From Myxococcota bacterium (lineage in GTDB: Bacteria; Myxococcota; B64-G9): a DNA stretch of 64,000 nt. The stretch covers positions 124,001 through 188,000 of the forward strand of contig JAKLGA010000008.1 of NCBI GenBank assembly GCA_022710975.1, written 5' to 3'. The position numbers were made by a program, and so were the translations under genes. Shown in pieces: positions 24,834 to 33,105 of the stretch (the stretch's first letter is position 1; each line of letters starts with the position of its first letter). The notes beneath the pieces were generated by a model. It saw only the letters and a program-made list of their open reading frames with translations, ran no database searches and was not told where the DNA came from.

Positions 24834-26414
24834 ATGACTCTCACGTCCGTCCGCCCCTGGCTGGGCGCCGGCCTGGCCTTGCTCGCCTTCGCCTGCGGCC
24901 CCCAGGACACCCTGGAGGCAGGTGGGCTGTCGCTGGGCTTCGCCGCCCGGGCGCTCGACGGGCCCTGCCCCGAGCAGCCCGTGGCCGACCCGGCGCCGCC
25001 CGCGCTCACCCGCCTCGAGTACTGGCTGTTCAAGGCGGACGGGACGCTGCACCACCACGGCGGCGGCTCGGTCCGCGCCGGCGCGGCGCCGTCCTTCGGC
25101 GGCATCCCCGAAGGCGAGCACCTCCGGCTGCAGGTCGTGGCCACGGCCAGCGACGGCAGCGCCTGGGCCGGCGGGGCGCAGGACCTCCAGATCCAGGAGG
25201 GGCGCGCCACCCACACCGACGTGTTCATGAGCCCGTCCATCGACATGGCCTGCGTGACGCGCCCGCTCGGCCGAGCGCGCGCCTTCAGCGCGATCGCGCC
25301 GCTCGGCCAGGAGCAGGTGCTCCTCGCGGGCGGCGGCACCGAGCTGCGGGCGGACTCCTGCGGCGCGGGCTGCGTGGAGCTCTTCGCCAGCCGCAGCGCG
25401 GAGCGGTTCGATCCGGGCCTGGGGTTCATGCTGCCCGCCGCGCCCATGCACTCGGCGCGCCTGCTGGCCAGCGCCACCCGGCTACCCGACGGCGCCGTGC
25501 TGGTGGTGGGCGGCGCCAGCCGGGTGCGGCTGCGCTCGGGCGCCGGCTTCCCCTTCGAGATCGACCCGACCGAGCTGGTGCCGAGCTTCGAGGTGTACCT
25601 GCCGGGCGAGGACGCGTGGATCGAGAAGCCGCTGCCCGGGGGCCAGGGCCGGGTGTTCCACAGCGCCGTGGCCCTGCCCGACGGGCGGGTGCTGGTGACC
25701 GGCGGCGGCACCTCGATCGCCGCGGCCCTGGCCGACGGCCTCCTGTTCGATCCGGCCCTGGAGAGCGTGGGCGACTTCATCGCGCTGGCCGACGGGCTGG
25801 ACGCCGCGCGCCTGGGGCACACCTCGCTGGTGGTGGGCAACCAGGTGATGCTGCTGGGCGGGGTCACGTTACCCACCAAGAGCCCTGTCGAGACCTTCGC
25901 CCCCTCCGCGGAGGGAGGCACCTTCAGCTCGGTGCCGGTGACCGGCCAGCCGATGAACCTGTTCTTCCACGCGGCCATGCTGCTGCCGCTCCGGCCGGAC
26001 GAGATCCTGCTCGCGGGTGGGTCGTACTTCGACGGCGCGGACGCGCTGCTGGCCCCGAGCGCCAACAACGCGCTGATCTACTCGGCCTCCACCGCCAACG
26101 CCACCGAGACGGACTCGCTGGGCGCGGCGCACCTGATGCCCGCGCTGCTGCCGGTGGGGCAGGACGGCGTGCTGGTGGCCGGGGGGTTCTCGGACCTGGG
26201 CGGCACGCCGAGCGACTCGCTGGAGCTCTTCGCCCTGCTGACCAACCAGTTCGACGTGCCGGTCGGCGCCTCCGGCAGCGTGCGCCTGAGCGTCCCGCGG
26301 GCGGGTCTGGCGGCCGCGTCCATCCCGGGCGGGCGCGCGCTGTTCGCCGGCGGCCTCGGCCCGGACGGCTTGCTGGGATCGGCCGAGCTGTTCACCCCGG
26401 ATGTCCGGCCTTGA
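24834..26414 (+). CDS. Kelch-like beta-propeller lipoprotein
   Basis: A 526-residue exported protein with a signal peptide and probable lipobox (LLAFAC). After an N-terminal beta domain (about 25-135) it carries repeated Kelch-type blades: LPDGAVLVVGGA, LPDGRVLVTGGG, VGNQVMLLGGV, QDGVLVAGGFSD and IPGGRALFAGGLG, spaced about 50-60 residues. Such propellers are surface-binding scaffolds in many Deltaproteobacteria. AAGGAGG six bases ahead of ATG 24834 fixes the start over the in-frame GTG at 24813. The PEGA gene begins 13 bases after its stop, so the two share a transcript. Confidence 0.75.
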   Translation: MTLTSVRPWLGAGLALLAFACGPQDTLEAGGLSLGFAARALDGPCPEQPVADPAPPALTRLEYWLFKADGTLHHHGGGSVRAGAAPSFGGIPEGEHLRLQVVATASDGSAWAGGAQDLQIQEGRATHTDVFMSPSIDMACVTRPLGRARAFSAIAPLGQEQVLLAGGGTELRADSCGAGCVELFASRSAERFDPGLGFMLPAAPMHSARLLASATRLPDGAVLVVGGASRVRLRSGAGFPFEIDPTELVPSFEVYLPGEDAWIEKPLPGGQGRVFHSAVALPDGRVLVTGGGTSIAAALADGLLFDPALESVGDFIALADGLDAARLGHTSLVVGNQVMLLGGVTLPTKSPVETFAPSAEGGTFSSVPVTGQPMNLFFHAAMLLPLRPDEILLAGGSYFDGADALLAPSANNALIYSASTANATETDSLGAAHLMPALLPVGQDGVLVAGGFSDLGGTPSDSLELFALLTNQFDVPVGASGSVRLSVPRAGLAAASIPGGRALFAGGLGPDGLLGSAELFTPDVRP

Positions 26415-26427
26415 GGGAGGACGCACC

Positions 26428-27909
26428 ATGCGCCGCCTGAACCGAACCTCGGCGTTGCTCGCGGCCCTGAGCCTCGGCCTGCTGGCCGCTCCGCCCGCCC
26501 TGGCGGACGGCACGGTCCCCACCGCCACCTTCGCCCTGGGACGCGGCGGCGCAGCGGCCCGGCTGGCGGTGGACGTGCAGCACCAGCTGCGCGAGCTGGC
26601 GCCCACCACCGGGGTGCTCCAGCCGCTGGACGTGTCCGCCGCGCTCGATCCAGCCGAGCCGCCGGAGCGGCGCGCGGCCATCGAGGAGGGCAAGGCGCTG
26701 CTCGAGGAGGGCAAGGCCGCCTACGAGCAGCTCGACCTGGAGGCGGCCCAGGCCAAGTTCGAGGGCGCCCTGAAGAAGTTCGAGTTCGGCTATGGCTACC
26801 TGGACAAGCAGGGCCTGCTGGTGGAGACCCTCATGTACCTGGGCGCCAGCTGGGTGCTGGTGGGCGAGCCAGAGAAGGCCACCAAGGTGTTCTTGCAGGC
26901 CTACGACATCCCCGGCAAGAAGACCATGGACACCGAGCTGTTCCCACCCAACATCCAGGAGGTGTTCGAGGCTGCCCGCCAGACCTACGAAACCGCGACG
27001 CGCGGCAAGGTCTCCCTGGTCAGCGAGCCCCAGGGCGCCGAGGTGTTCATGGACAGCGCCTACCGGGGCGGCTCGCCGCTGCAGGTCGAGGACCTGCGCG
27101 TCGGCGAGCACCTGGTGCGCGCCATCAAGGACGGCTACCGCCCCTGGGGCGGCCGGGTGAAGGTCGAGGCGGACAAGGTCAAGCGCTTCAAGATCACCCT
27201 CAAGCCCACCGGCAACCGTCAGGAGTTCTCCAAGAGCTTCGCGGCGCTGGCCGCCGAGCTGCTCAAGGGCGACCCGGCCCAGGCCAGCGTCGCCATGGGC
27301 AAGCTGCTGGGCGCGGAGCGCATGGCGCTGGTGGTGCTCGAGGGCGAGGAGGCCGCCATGACCCTGCGCGGCTTCGTGACCAACGTGGGCGACCCCCTGC
27401 GCGTGACCCGCGCCCAGGTCGTGCTGGACACCACCTCCGCCGAGTACGACGCCAAGCTCAAGGAGTTCCTGCTGCGCCTGCTCTCCGCCACGCCCGGGCA
27501 GGAGGAGATGGACGCCGGCGCCGCGGACGCGGCCAAGCTGGTGGCTGGCGTGGAGGGCGGCGGCGAGGGCCTCGACCTGGGCGACGACGGCGGCAAGGAG
27601 CCCGACGGCGCCAAGCCCGCGGACGGCAAGACGGGCGAGGGCGACGCCGACGCCGTGAAGGCCGAGGAGGAGCGCGAGAAGGCCGCGCAGGCCAAGCGCG
27701 TGGCCGAGGAGGCCGCCAGGGAGAAGGACCGGGATGACCGGGACGATCCGGGCGCGGCGGCCTTCACCTGGACCTACCTGTCGGACAAGTGGTGGTTCTG
27801 GACCGCCATCGGCGTGGTCGTGGTCGGCGCGGGTGTGGGCCTGGGCGTCGGCCTGGGGATGGGCGGCGGCGAGGACAGCGGCGGCCAGCTCGTGCTGGGC
27901 CTGCACTGA
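26428..27909 (+). CDS. PEGA-domain exported protein with C-terminal membrane anchor
   Basis: A 493-residue protein with a signal peptide (1-24, ending ALADG). Residues about 80-175 are helical and repeat-like, suggesting TPR-type hairpins (AIEEGKALLEEGKAAYEQLDLEAAQAKFEGAL, here given in part). Residues about 192-260 are a PEGA domain (VSLVSEPQGAEVFMD, SPLQVEDLRVGEHLVRAIKDGY). A charged Lys/Glu/Asp stretch at 400-445 precedes a C-terminal hydrophobic helix (WWFWTAIGVVVVG...). PEGA proteins are abundant in Myxococcota, often next to Ser/Thr kinases, as here (the next gene, convergent). GGGAGG precedes the ATG. Confidence 0.75.
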   Translation: MRRLNRTSALLAALSLGLLAAPPALADGTVPTATFALGRGGAAARLAVDVQHQLRELAPTTGVLQPLDVSAALDPAEPPERRAAIEEGKALLEEGKAAYEQLDLEAAQAKFEGALKKFEFGYGYLDKQGLLVETLMYLGASWVLVGEPEKATKVFLQAYDIPGKKTMDTELFPPNIQEVFEAARQTYETATRGKVSLVSEPQGAEVFMDSAYRGGSPLQVEDLRVGEHLVRAIKDGYRPWGGRVKVEADKVKRFKITLKPTGNRQEFSKSFAALAAELLKGDPAQASVAMGKLLGAERMALVVLEGEEAAMTLRGFVTNVGDPLRVTRAQVVLDTTSAEYDAKLKEFLLRLLSATPGQEEMDAGAADAAKLVAGVEGGGEGLDLGDDGGKEPDGAKPADGKTGEGDADAVKAEEEREKAAQAKRVAEEAAREKDRDDRDDPGAAAFTWTYLSDKWWFWTAIGVVVVGAGVGLGVGLGMGGGEDSGGQLVLGLH

Positions 27910-27912
27910 GGC

Positions 27913-30075
27913 TCAGTCCACCCCGGCCGGGGTGGTGATCTCCACCTCGCTCAGCGTGCAGCGGGCGTTCTGGCACAGGACCGCGGGCAGGCCGCGGAAG
28001 CCCAAGGGGAAACCGGCCCGGCCCTCGAACAGATCCCTGCCGTCCAGGCTCAGCCGGGCGCGGTCGTCCTTCATCTGGAGCCTGAGCGAGTGCGTCTGCC
28101 CGTCCTCCAGGTTGCCCGGAAAGTCGAAGCGCTCCTCGGCGCTGCCGTCCAGGGGCCCCCGCCGCCAGGCCAGCCCGTCCCGGCCTGAGGCCAGCGGGAG
28201 CAGGAGCTGCAGGCCCGCCTCCCCGCGTTCGTCGAGGAAGCCGAGCCCCACGCGCTGCTCGAGGTCGACCGGGAGCAGGCTGCCCGCGCCGAGGAACCGC
28301 TCGCGCACCACGTCCAGGGCGAGCCGCGACACGCCGGCCTGGGTCCACTGGGCGGGCTCGATCCGCACCCGGGCCAGCAGGCTGAGCCCCTCGTGCTTCA
28401 TGGGCCGTTCGCCGAAGAGCGCCCGGGCCGGCACCTTGTTGACGGTCAGGGCGCGCCGGCTGGTGTCCTGCACGAGCGCGGCGTTCTCCACCTGCCAGGA
28501 GCCACCCAGGAACACCACCTCGGTGGTCGGCAGCTCGCTGGGCTTGAAGTCGTAGCGCAGGACGTTCAGCCCCCCGCGGGCGCGGCGTTCGGCGGTCGGG
28601 AGCGGGCTCGTCACGTGGGGGTGATCCAGCGCCAGCGGAGAGTTGCCCTCTCCGTCGAGCAGGATCACGTCGCCCGGGCTGTCGGCCAGGCTCGGGCCCA
28701 GCAGCAGCCAGAAGAAGAAGACCGCGGCCAGGGCCAGCAGCGCCGCGCCGCCCAGCAGGAAGACGAGCGCCGCGCTGAGCCGGCGCCGGCGGCGCGGGGC
28801 ACGCCTGGGGCCGGGCTGCGGGACGGCGGCGGCCGGTGGCGCGGGTGGGCCAGCCGCCGGGAGCGCGGCCGGCGGCGCCACTCCGGCGGCCTGGGCGTCG
28901 GACGGGGCCGGCGCCGGGAGCGCCCGCCCCACGGCCACCGCGCCCTCCGCGCGGCTGGCCAGCCGCTCCAGGGTGGCGGCCACCAACTCGGCGCTCTGCG
29001 GGCGGCGATCGGGCTCGAAGTCCAGCATGCGCGCCACCAGCCGATCGAGGTCGGCCGGCACGCCCGCCCGGTGACGGGAGGGATCCTCGAAACGCCCCAG
29101 CGGCAGCTCGCCGGTCAGCATCTCGTACAGCATGACCCCCAGCGAGTAGATGTCGGCCCGGTGATCGACGTGCTTGGCGTCCTTGCGTTGCTCGGGCGCC
29201 ATGTAGTTGACGGTGCCCATGCTCACCTTGGTGCGGGTGAGCTCCCACTGGCCGTTCTGATCCAGGATGTTGGCCAGGCCGAAGTCCACCACCTTGAGCA
29301 CACCGCCCTGGGTGAACAGCACGTTCTCCGGCTTGAGATCGCGGTGGATGACCCGGTTGCGGTGGGCGTGGTCGACCGCCCGGCACAGCTTGCCGAACAG
29401 CTCCCCGATCTGGTCCAGGGGCAGGCGCCCCTGGTTGAGCATGTGCCGGAGGCTCAGGCCGCCGATGTACTCCATCACCAGGAAGTAGTGCGGCCCGACG
29501 TGGCTGGTGTCGTGGATGGTGGCGATGTTCGGGTGCTGCAGCGCGGCCAGAGAGTGCGCCTCCTTCTCGAAGCGCTTGATGAAGCTGGGGTGCTTGGCCA
29601 GGTCCTCGTTGAGGACCTTGATGGCCACCTCGCGGTGCAGCGAGTGCTGCACGGCCCGGTAGACCTTGCCCATGCCGCCCTTGCCGATCACCTCGTGCAG
29701 GTCGAAGCCCGGGATCTCCAGCCCCGCGGCGCCCTGATCGGTCTTGGCCGCCTGCGGCGCCCTGGGGGCCGGCTCCGCCGCCTTGCCCCTGTCGGCCGGC
29801 GCCGCGGGCCGCGGCGGCTCCTGGGCCGCCGGCTTCTGCGCCCCGGCCTCGACCACCTTGGCCACCGGACGGCGCTGCGGCGCCACGGGGGGCTGGGCGC
29901 GCGTGGCCCGCACCGGACGGGGACGCGCCTCGACCTCGGCCGGGGCGCCCCCGGTCTGCTCGGAGCGCCTGACCTCGAAGGTCAGGCCGCAGCCGCTGCA
30001 GGGCTTCTTCTGGCCGCTGACGTAGATGCTCACGTCGTTGTGCGCGCCGCAGGCCGGGCAAGGTTGCATCACCAT
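27913..30075 (-). CDS. Membrane Ser/Thr protein kinase with N-terminal zinc ribbon and C-terminal sensor domain
   Basis: A 720-residue protein. Residues 6-30 form a CPACG...CSGCG zinc ribbon; 40-115 is a Pro/Ala/Arg linker; about 123-385 is a Hanks-type kinase with IGKGGMGKVY, VAIKVL, HRDLKPEN, DFGLAN and APEQ, all catalytic residues present. Pro-rich sequence leads to one membrane helix (about 428-458). The extracytoplasmic C-terminus (about 470-720) is beta-rich and resembles LamG/concanavalin-like sensor folds. I place the start at ATG 30075, which has GGTGGAG upstream; GTG 30090 is possible. The stop of the GAF-cyclase gene is close, so they form an operon. Confidence 0.85.
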   Translation of the reverse strand: MVMQPCPACGAHNDVSIYVSGQKKPCSGCGLTFEVRRSEQTGGAPAEVEARPRPVRATRAQPPVAPQRRPVAKVVEAGAQKPAAQEPPRPAAPADRGKAAEPAPRAPQAAKTDQGAAGLEIPGFDLHEVIGKGGMGKVYRAVQHSLHREVAIKVLNEDLAKHPSFIKRFEKEAHSLAALQHPNIATIHDTSHVGPHYFLVMEYIGGLSLRHMLNQGRLPLDQIGELFGKLCRAVDHAHRNRVIHRDLKPENVLFTQGGVLKVVDFGLANILDQNGQWELTRTKVSMGTVNYMAPEQRKDAKHVDHRADIYSLGVMLYEMLTGELPLGRFEDPSRHRAGVPADLDRLVARMLDFEPDRRPQSAELVAATLERLASRAEGAVAVGRALPAPAPSDAQAAGVAPPAALPAAGPPAPPAAAVPQPGPRRAPRRRRRLSAALVFLLGGAALLALAAVFFFWLLLGPSLADSPGDVILLDGEGNSPLALDHPHVTSPLPTAERRARGGLNVLRYDFKPSELPTTEVVFLGGSWQVENAALVQDTSRRALTVNKVPARALFGERPMKHEGLSLLARVRIEPAQWTQAGVSRLALDVVRERFLGAGSLLPVDLEQRVGLGFLDERGEAGLQLLLPLASGRDGLAWRRGPLDGSAEERFDFPGNLEDGQTHSLRLQMKDDRARLSLDGRDLFEGRAGFPLGFRGLPAVLCQNARCTLSEVEITTPAGVD

Positions 30076-30094
30076 CTGGCTCGGCTCCACCCTG

Positions 30095-31459
30095 CTACGG
30101 GCACAGGACCTCGACCACCTGGACCGGCCGGGAGCGCCCGCGCACCTGGGCGGCCGGCAGGGGACGCACCTTCAACCGCCGGCCATCCGCCACCGCCCAG
30201 GCCTCCTGGAAGGTGCTCTCGGTGACCAGCATCTGGCCCGGCTGCGCCAGGTCGCACACCCGCGCGGCCAGGTTCACCGCGTCTCCCATCACGGTATACT
30301 CCATCCGCAAGGAAGATCCCACCGTCCCGATGACCGCCTCGCCGGTGTTCAGGCCGACGCCCACGGCCAGCTCTGGCCAGGCCGGCTCCCGCCCGCCGCG
30401 GTTGAACTCCGCCAGCACGGCCAGCATCTCCTGGCCGGCCTGCACGGCCCGCAGGGCGTCATCCGGGCGGCGGATGGGCGCCCCCCACACGGCCATGACC
30501 GCATCGCCGATGAACTTGTCCAGCACTCCGCGGTGGCGGAAGACCACCGCCACCATGCGCTCGAAGAAGGCGTTCAGCAGGCGCACCAGCTCGGCCGGGG
30601 GCAGGCGCTCGGCCAGCGCGGTGAAGCCGCGGATGTCGCAGAACAGCACGCTGACCCGGTCCGTGCGGCCCTCGGCGCGCAGGTCGATGCCGCGCTCGAC
30701 CACCTCGCTCAGGATCTCCGGCGCCAGGAAACGGGCCAGCCGCTCCCGGAGCCGGGCCTCGGCCTCCACCCGCGCGCGCAGGCGGGCCCGCTCGAGCACG
30801 GCGGCCGCCTGGCCGGCCAGCGTGCTGAGCAGCCGCAGATCCCGGACCGAGAAGGCCGAGGTGGCCTCCTCGGTGTCCAGGTGCACCACCCCCAGCACCT
30901 CGCTCTGCCCGACCAGCGGCACGCACATGGCCGAGCGCACGTTCTCGCGGATCACGCTGGCCGAGCCCTGGAAGCGCAGGTCCGACTGGGCATCGCCCGA
31001 CAGGATGGCCGAGCGGCCGCGCACCGCGCGCCGCAGGATGCTGTCGGGGATGCGGATACCGCCGTGATCCTGCTCGGGGTGGCGCCGCCGCGAGACGATC
31101 GGGACCAGCGGTGCGCCCTCGTCGGCGCGCAGCAGGATGGCGCCGCGATCCGCGGGCAGCAATTCGAAGGCCAGGGCCAGCAGGCTCTGGAGCAGCGCGC
31201 GCGGATCGCGCTCGTGGCCCGTGTAGCGGTGGAACAGGTACACGGCCCGGAGCCGTTCGTAGTCGCCGCGCAGCTCCTCCTCCGCGGCCACCTGCGCCTC
31301 GGGTTGGAAGTCCCCCGGCTCGACCTCCAGGCAGGCCTGGATGAAGCCCTCGCCGCCCACGTCGGGCACGATGGCGACGGCCCCGTCGGGCTCCTCCGCC
31401 AGGCCCGGTTTGAACAGGTCTTCCATGTCCAGATGCTCGCCCGAACGGCAAGGTAGCAC
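30095..31459 (-). CDS. GAF-domain adenylate cyclase
   Basis: A soluble 454-residue class III cyclase. After an N-terminal helix region, residues about 85-230 are a GAF domain (LLPADRGAILLRADE, SAMCVPLVGQSEVLGVVHLD). Residues about 265-440 form the cyclase: SVLFCDIRGF, LDKFIGDAVMAVWGAP and MGDAVNLAARV, so both metal Asp and the transition-state Arg are present and activity is expected. It shares its layout with the CHASE2 cyclase but senses a cytosolic ligand. The start is uncertain: GTG 31459 has AGGGG nine bases upstream, ATG 31426 is a shorter alternative. It precedes the zinc-ribbon kinase by a few bases. Confidence 0.88.
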   Translation of the reverse strand: MLPCRSGEHLDMEDLFKPGLAEEPDGAVAIVPDVGGEGFIQACLEVEPGDFQPEAQVAAEEELRGDYERLRAVYLFHRYTGHERDPRALLQSLLALAFELLPADRGAILLRADEGAPLVPIVSRRRHPEQDHGGIRIPDSILRRAVRGRSAILSGDAQSDLRFQGSASVIRENVRSAMCVPLVGQSEVLGVVHLDTEEATSAFSVRDLRLLSTLAGQAAAVLERARLRARVEAEARLRERLARFLAPEILSEVVERGIDLRAEGRTDRVSVLFCDIRGFTALAERLPPAELVRLLNAFFERMVAVVFRHRGVLDKFIGDAVMAVWGAPIRRPDDALRAVQAGQEMLAVLAEFNRGGREPAWPELAVGVGLNTGEAVIGTVGSSLRMEYTVMGDAVNLAARVCDLAQPGQMLVTESTFQEAWAVADGRRLKVRPLPAAQVRGRSRPVQVVEVLCP

Positions 31460-31474
31460 GAAGCCTTTCCCCTG

Positions 31475-31503
31475 TTCAACCCGGGCCGGGGAGCGGGTAC
31501 AAT
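31475..31503 (+). promoter_or_regulatory. Promoter giving a leaderless kinase mRNA
   Basis: TTCAAC (31475-31480), a 17-base spacer and TACAAT (31498-31503). The -10 ends six bases before the GTG start at 31510, and no ribosome binding site lies between, so the transcript should begin at or next to the start codon. Confidence 0.6.
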
Positions 31504-31509
31504 GCCCCG

Positions 31510-33096
31510 GTGAGCGCGCGCCTGGGCGACTACCGGCTGCTGCGCCGCCTGGCCCAGGGCGGCATGGGCGAGGTGTACCTGGCGCTGCTCGAACGCGGGG
31601 GCGGCTTCTCCAAGGCGGTGGCGCTGAAGACCCTGCTGCCCAGCGTCGCCTGCCGCGAGGATCTGGCCGAGCTGTTCGAGTCGGAGGCCCAGCTCGCGGC
31701 CCTGCTCAACCACGCCAACATCGTCCAGACCTTCGACCACGGCTGCGCCGAGGGCCGCGCCTTCCTGACCATGGAGTACGTCGAGGGGCCGGACCTGGCC
31801 CGCCTGCTCGCGGCCCACGGCCCGCGCCCCTTCCCGGGGGACGTGGCGGCGGAGATCGGCGTGCAGGCGCTGCGGGGCCTGGCCCACGCCCACGCGCGCC
31901 GCGATCTGCACGGGCGCAGCATGGGGGTGCTGCACGGCGACGTGAGCCCGTCCAACATCCTGGTGACCCGCGACGGCCAGGTGAAGCTCGCGGACTTCGG
32001 CCTGGCGCGCCTGCGCTCGGCCGCTGCGGCCGACGGCGTGCTGGCCGGCAAGCTCTGCTACATGAGCCCGGAGCAGGCCTCCGGCGAGCCCCTGCGGCCC
32101 CAGAGCGACCTGTTCGCGCTCGGCCTGGTGCTGTACGAGCTGCTCACCGGCGTGCGGGCCTACCCGCCGCGCGAGCCGACCGGCGCGATGCTCGAGGAGC
32201 TGCGCGCTGCGCGCATCCGCCCGGCCGGCGAGGCCTGCCCGGAGCTCCCGGCGCCCGCTCAGGCCTGGCTCGCGCAGGCCCTGGCCGCGCGCCCGGAGGG
32301 GCGTTTCGGCCAGGCCTCCGAGATGGGCCAGGCGCTGGCGGCGGCCTGCCCGCCGTGCGGCCCGGACCGGCTGGCCGCCTTCGTGGCGAGCGTGGCGCCC
32401 GCCGGCGAGGCCGCCCAGGCCGAGCTGCCGGAGCGCACCGAGGTGGCGGCCCGGCCGCTGGTCCAGCCGCCCGCGCCGGCGCCCCGCGTCCGGCGCGGGA
32501 CCTGGCTGGGGCTGTTCGGGCTGTGCTGGGGCGTGGCCGCGGCCTGGTGGGGCCTGCACACGCCGCCTGGCCCTCCGCCGCCGCCTCCACCCGTGCCCCA
32601 GGTGGAGCGTCCGGCGCCGGCCCGCCTGGCGCCGGCGGCCCTGGCCGCGGGCAGGGGCCTGGCGGACAGCCTGCCGGGCTACGCCGCCGGCGCGCCTGCC
32701 CCGGCCGTGCGCGCACCCGAGCGCCCGGCCCAGCCCGTCGCGACCGGCGTCCTGCTGAGCTTCCCCGCGGCGCTCGCGGCCGAGGTAGATCACGCGCCGG
32801 CCGCCGGTGCCCGGCTGCGCCTGGACGCCCGCGGGCCGCACCTCGTCAAGCTCGCGCCCCGCGAACCCGGCGCGGGCTCGTGGGAGGTGCTGCTGCGCCT
32901 CAGCCCGCCGGCCCGGGCGGGCGCGGGCTGGCGCGTGACCGTGGGCTCCAGCCCCTGGATGCGCATCGCGCTCCAGGGGCGACCCGAGGGGCAGACCCCC
33001 CGAACGCTGCTGCCGCTGCCCGTGGGCAAGGTCGAGCTGGTGCTCTCCAGCGGGCAGGTCCGCGTGCCCATCGAGCTGGAGGTGCCCGCACCGTGA
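31510..33096 (+). CDS. Membrane Ser/Thr protein kinase, non-RD type
   Basis: A 528-residue Hanks-type kinase. Residues 7-265: LAQGGMGEVYLAL loop, VALKTLL (Lys about 37-38), catalytic loop HGDVSPSN at about 143, DFGLAR, SPEQ. The Arg that normally precedes the catalytic Asp is Gly (HGD), so it is a non-RD kinase that should not need activation-loop phosphorylation. A Pro/Ala stretch leads to one membrane helix (about 328-352) and a beta-rich outer domain of about 150 residues. The start is GTG 31510, with the promoter directly upstream. It diverges from the GAF-cyclase operon. Confidence 0.85.
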   Translation: MSARLGDYRLLRRLAQGGMGEVYLALLERGGGFSKAVALKTLLPSVACREDLAELFESEAQLAALLNHANIVQTFDHGCAEGRAFLTMEYVEGPDLARLLAAHGPRPFPGDVAAEIGVQALRGLAHAHARRDLHGRSMGVLHGDVSPSNILVTRDGQVKLADFGLARLRSAAAADGVLAGKLCYMSPEQASGEPLRPQSDLFALGLVLYELLTGVRAYPPREPTGAMLEELRAARIRPAGEACPELPAPAQAWLAQALAARPEGRFGQASEMGQALAAACPPCGPDRLAAFVASVAPAGEAAQAELPERTEVAARPLVQPPAPAPRVRRGTWLGLFGLCWGVAAAWWGLHTPPGPPPPPPPVPQVERPAPARLAPAALAAGRGLADSLPGYAAGAPAPAVRAPERPAQPVATGVLLSFPAALAAEVDHAPAAGARLRLDARGPHLVKLAPREPGAGSWEVLLRLSPPARAGAGWRVTVGSSPWMRIALQGRPEGQTPRTLLPLPVGKVELVLSSGQVRVPIELEVPAP

Positions 33097-33105
33097 GGGC
33101 GGGTC

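Noticed and set aside
31502-31512. ATG just upstream of the kinase as a start codon
   Set aside because: It reads ATGCCCCGGTGA, a three-codon frame ending inside the kinase start, and is out of frame.
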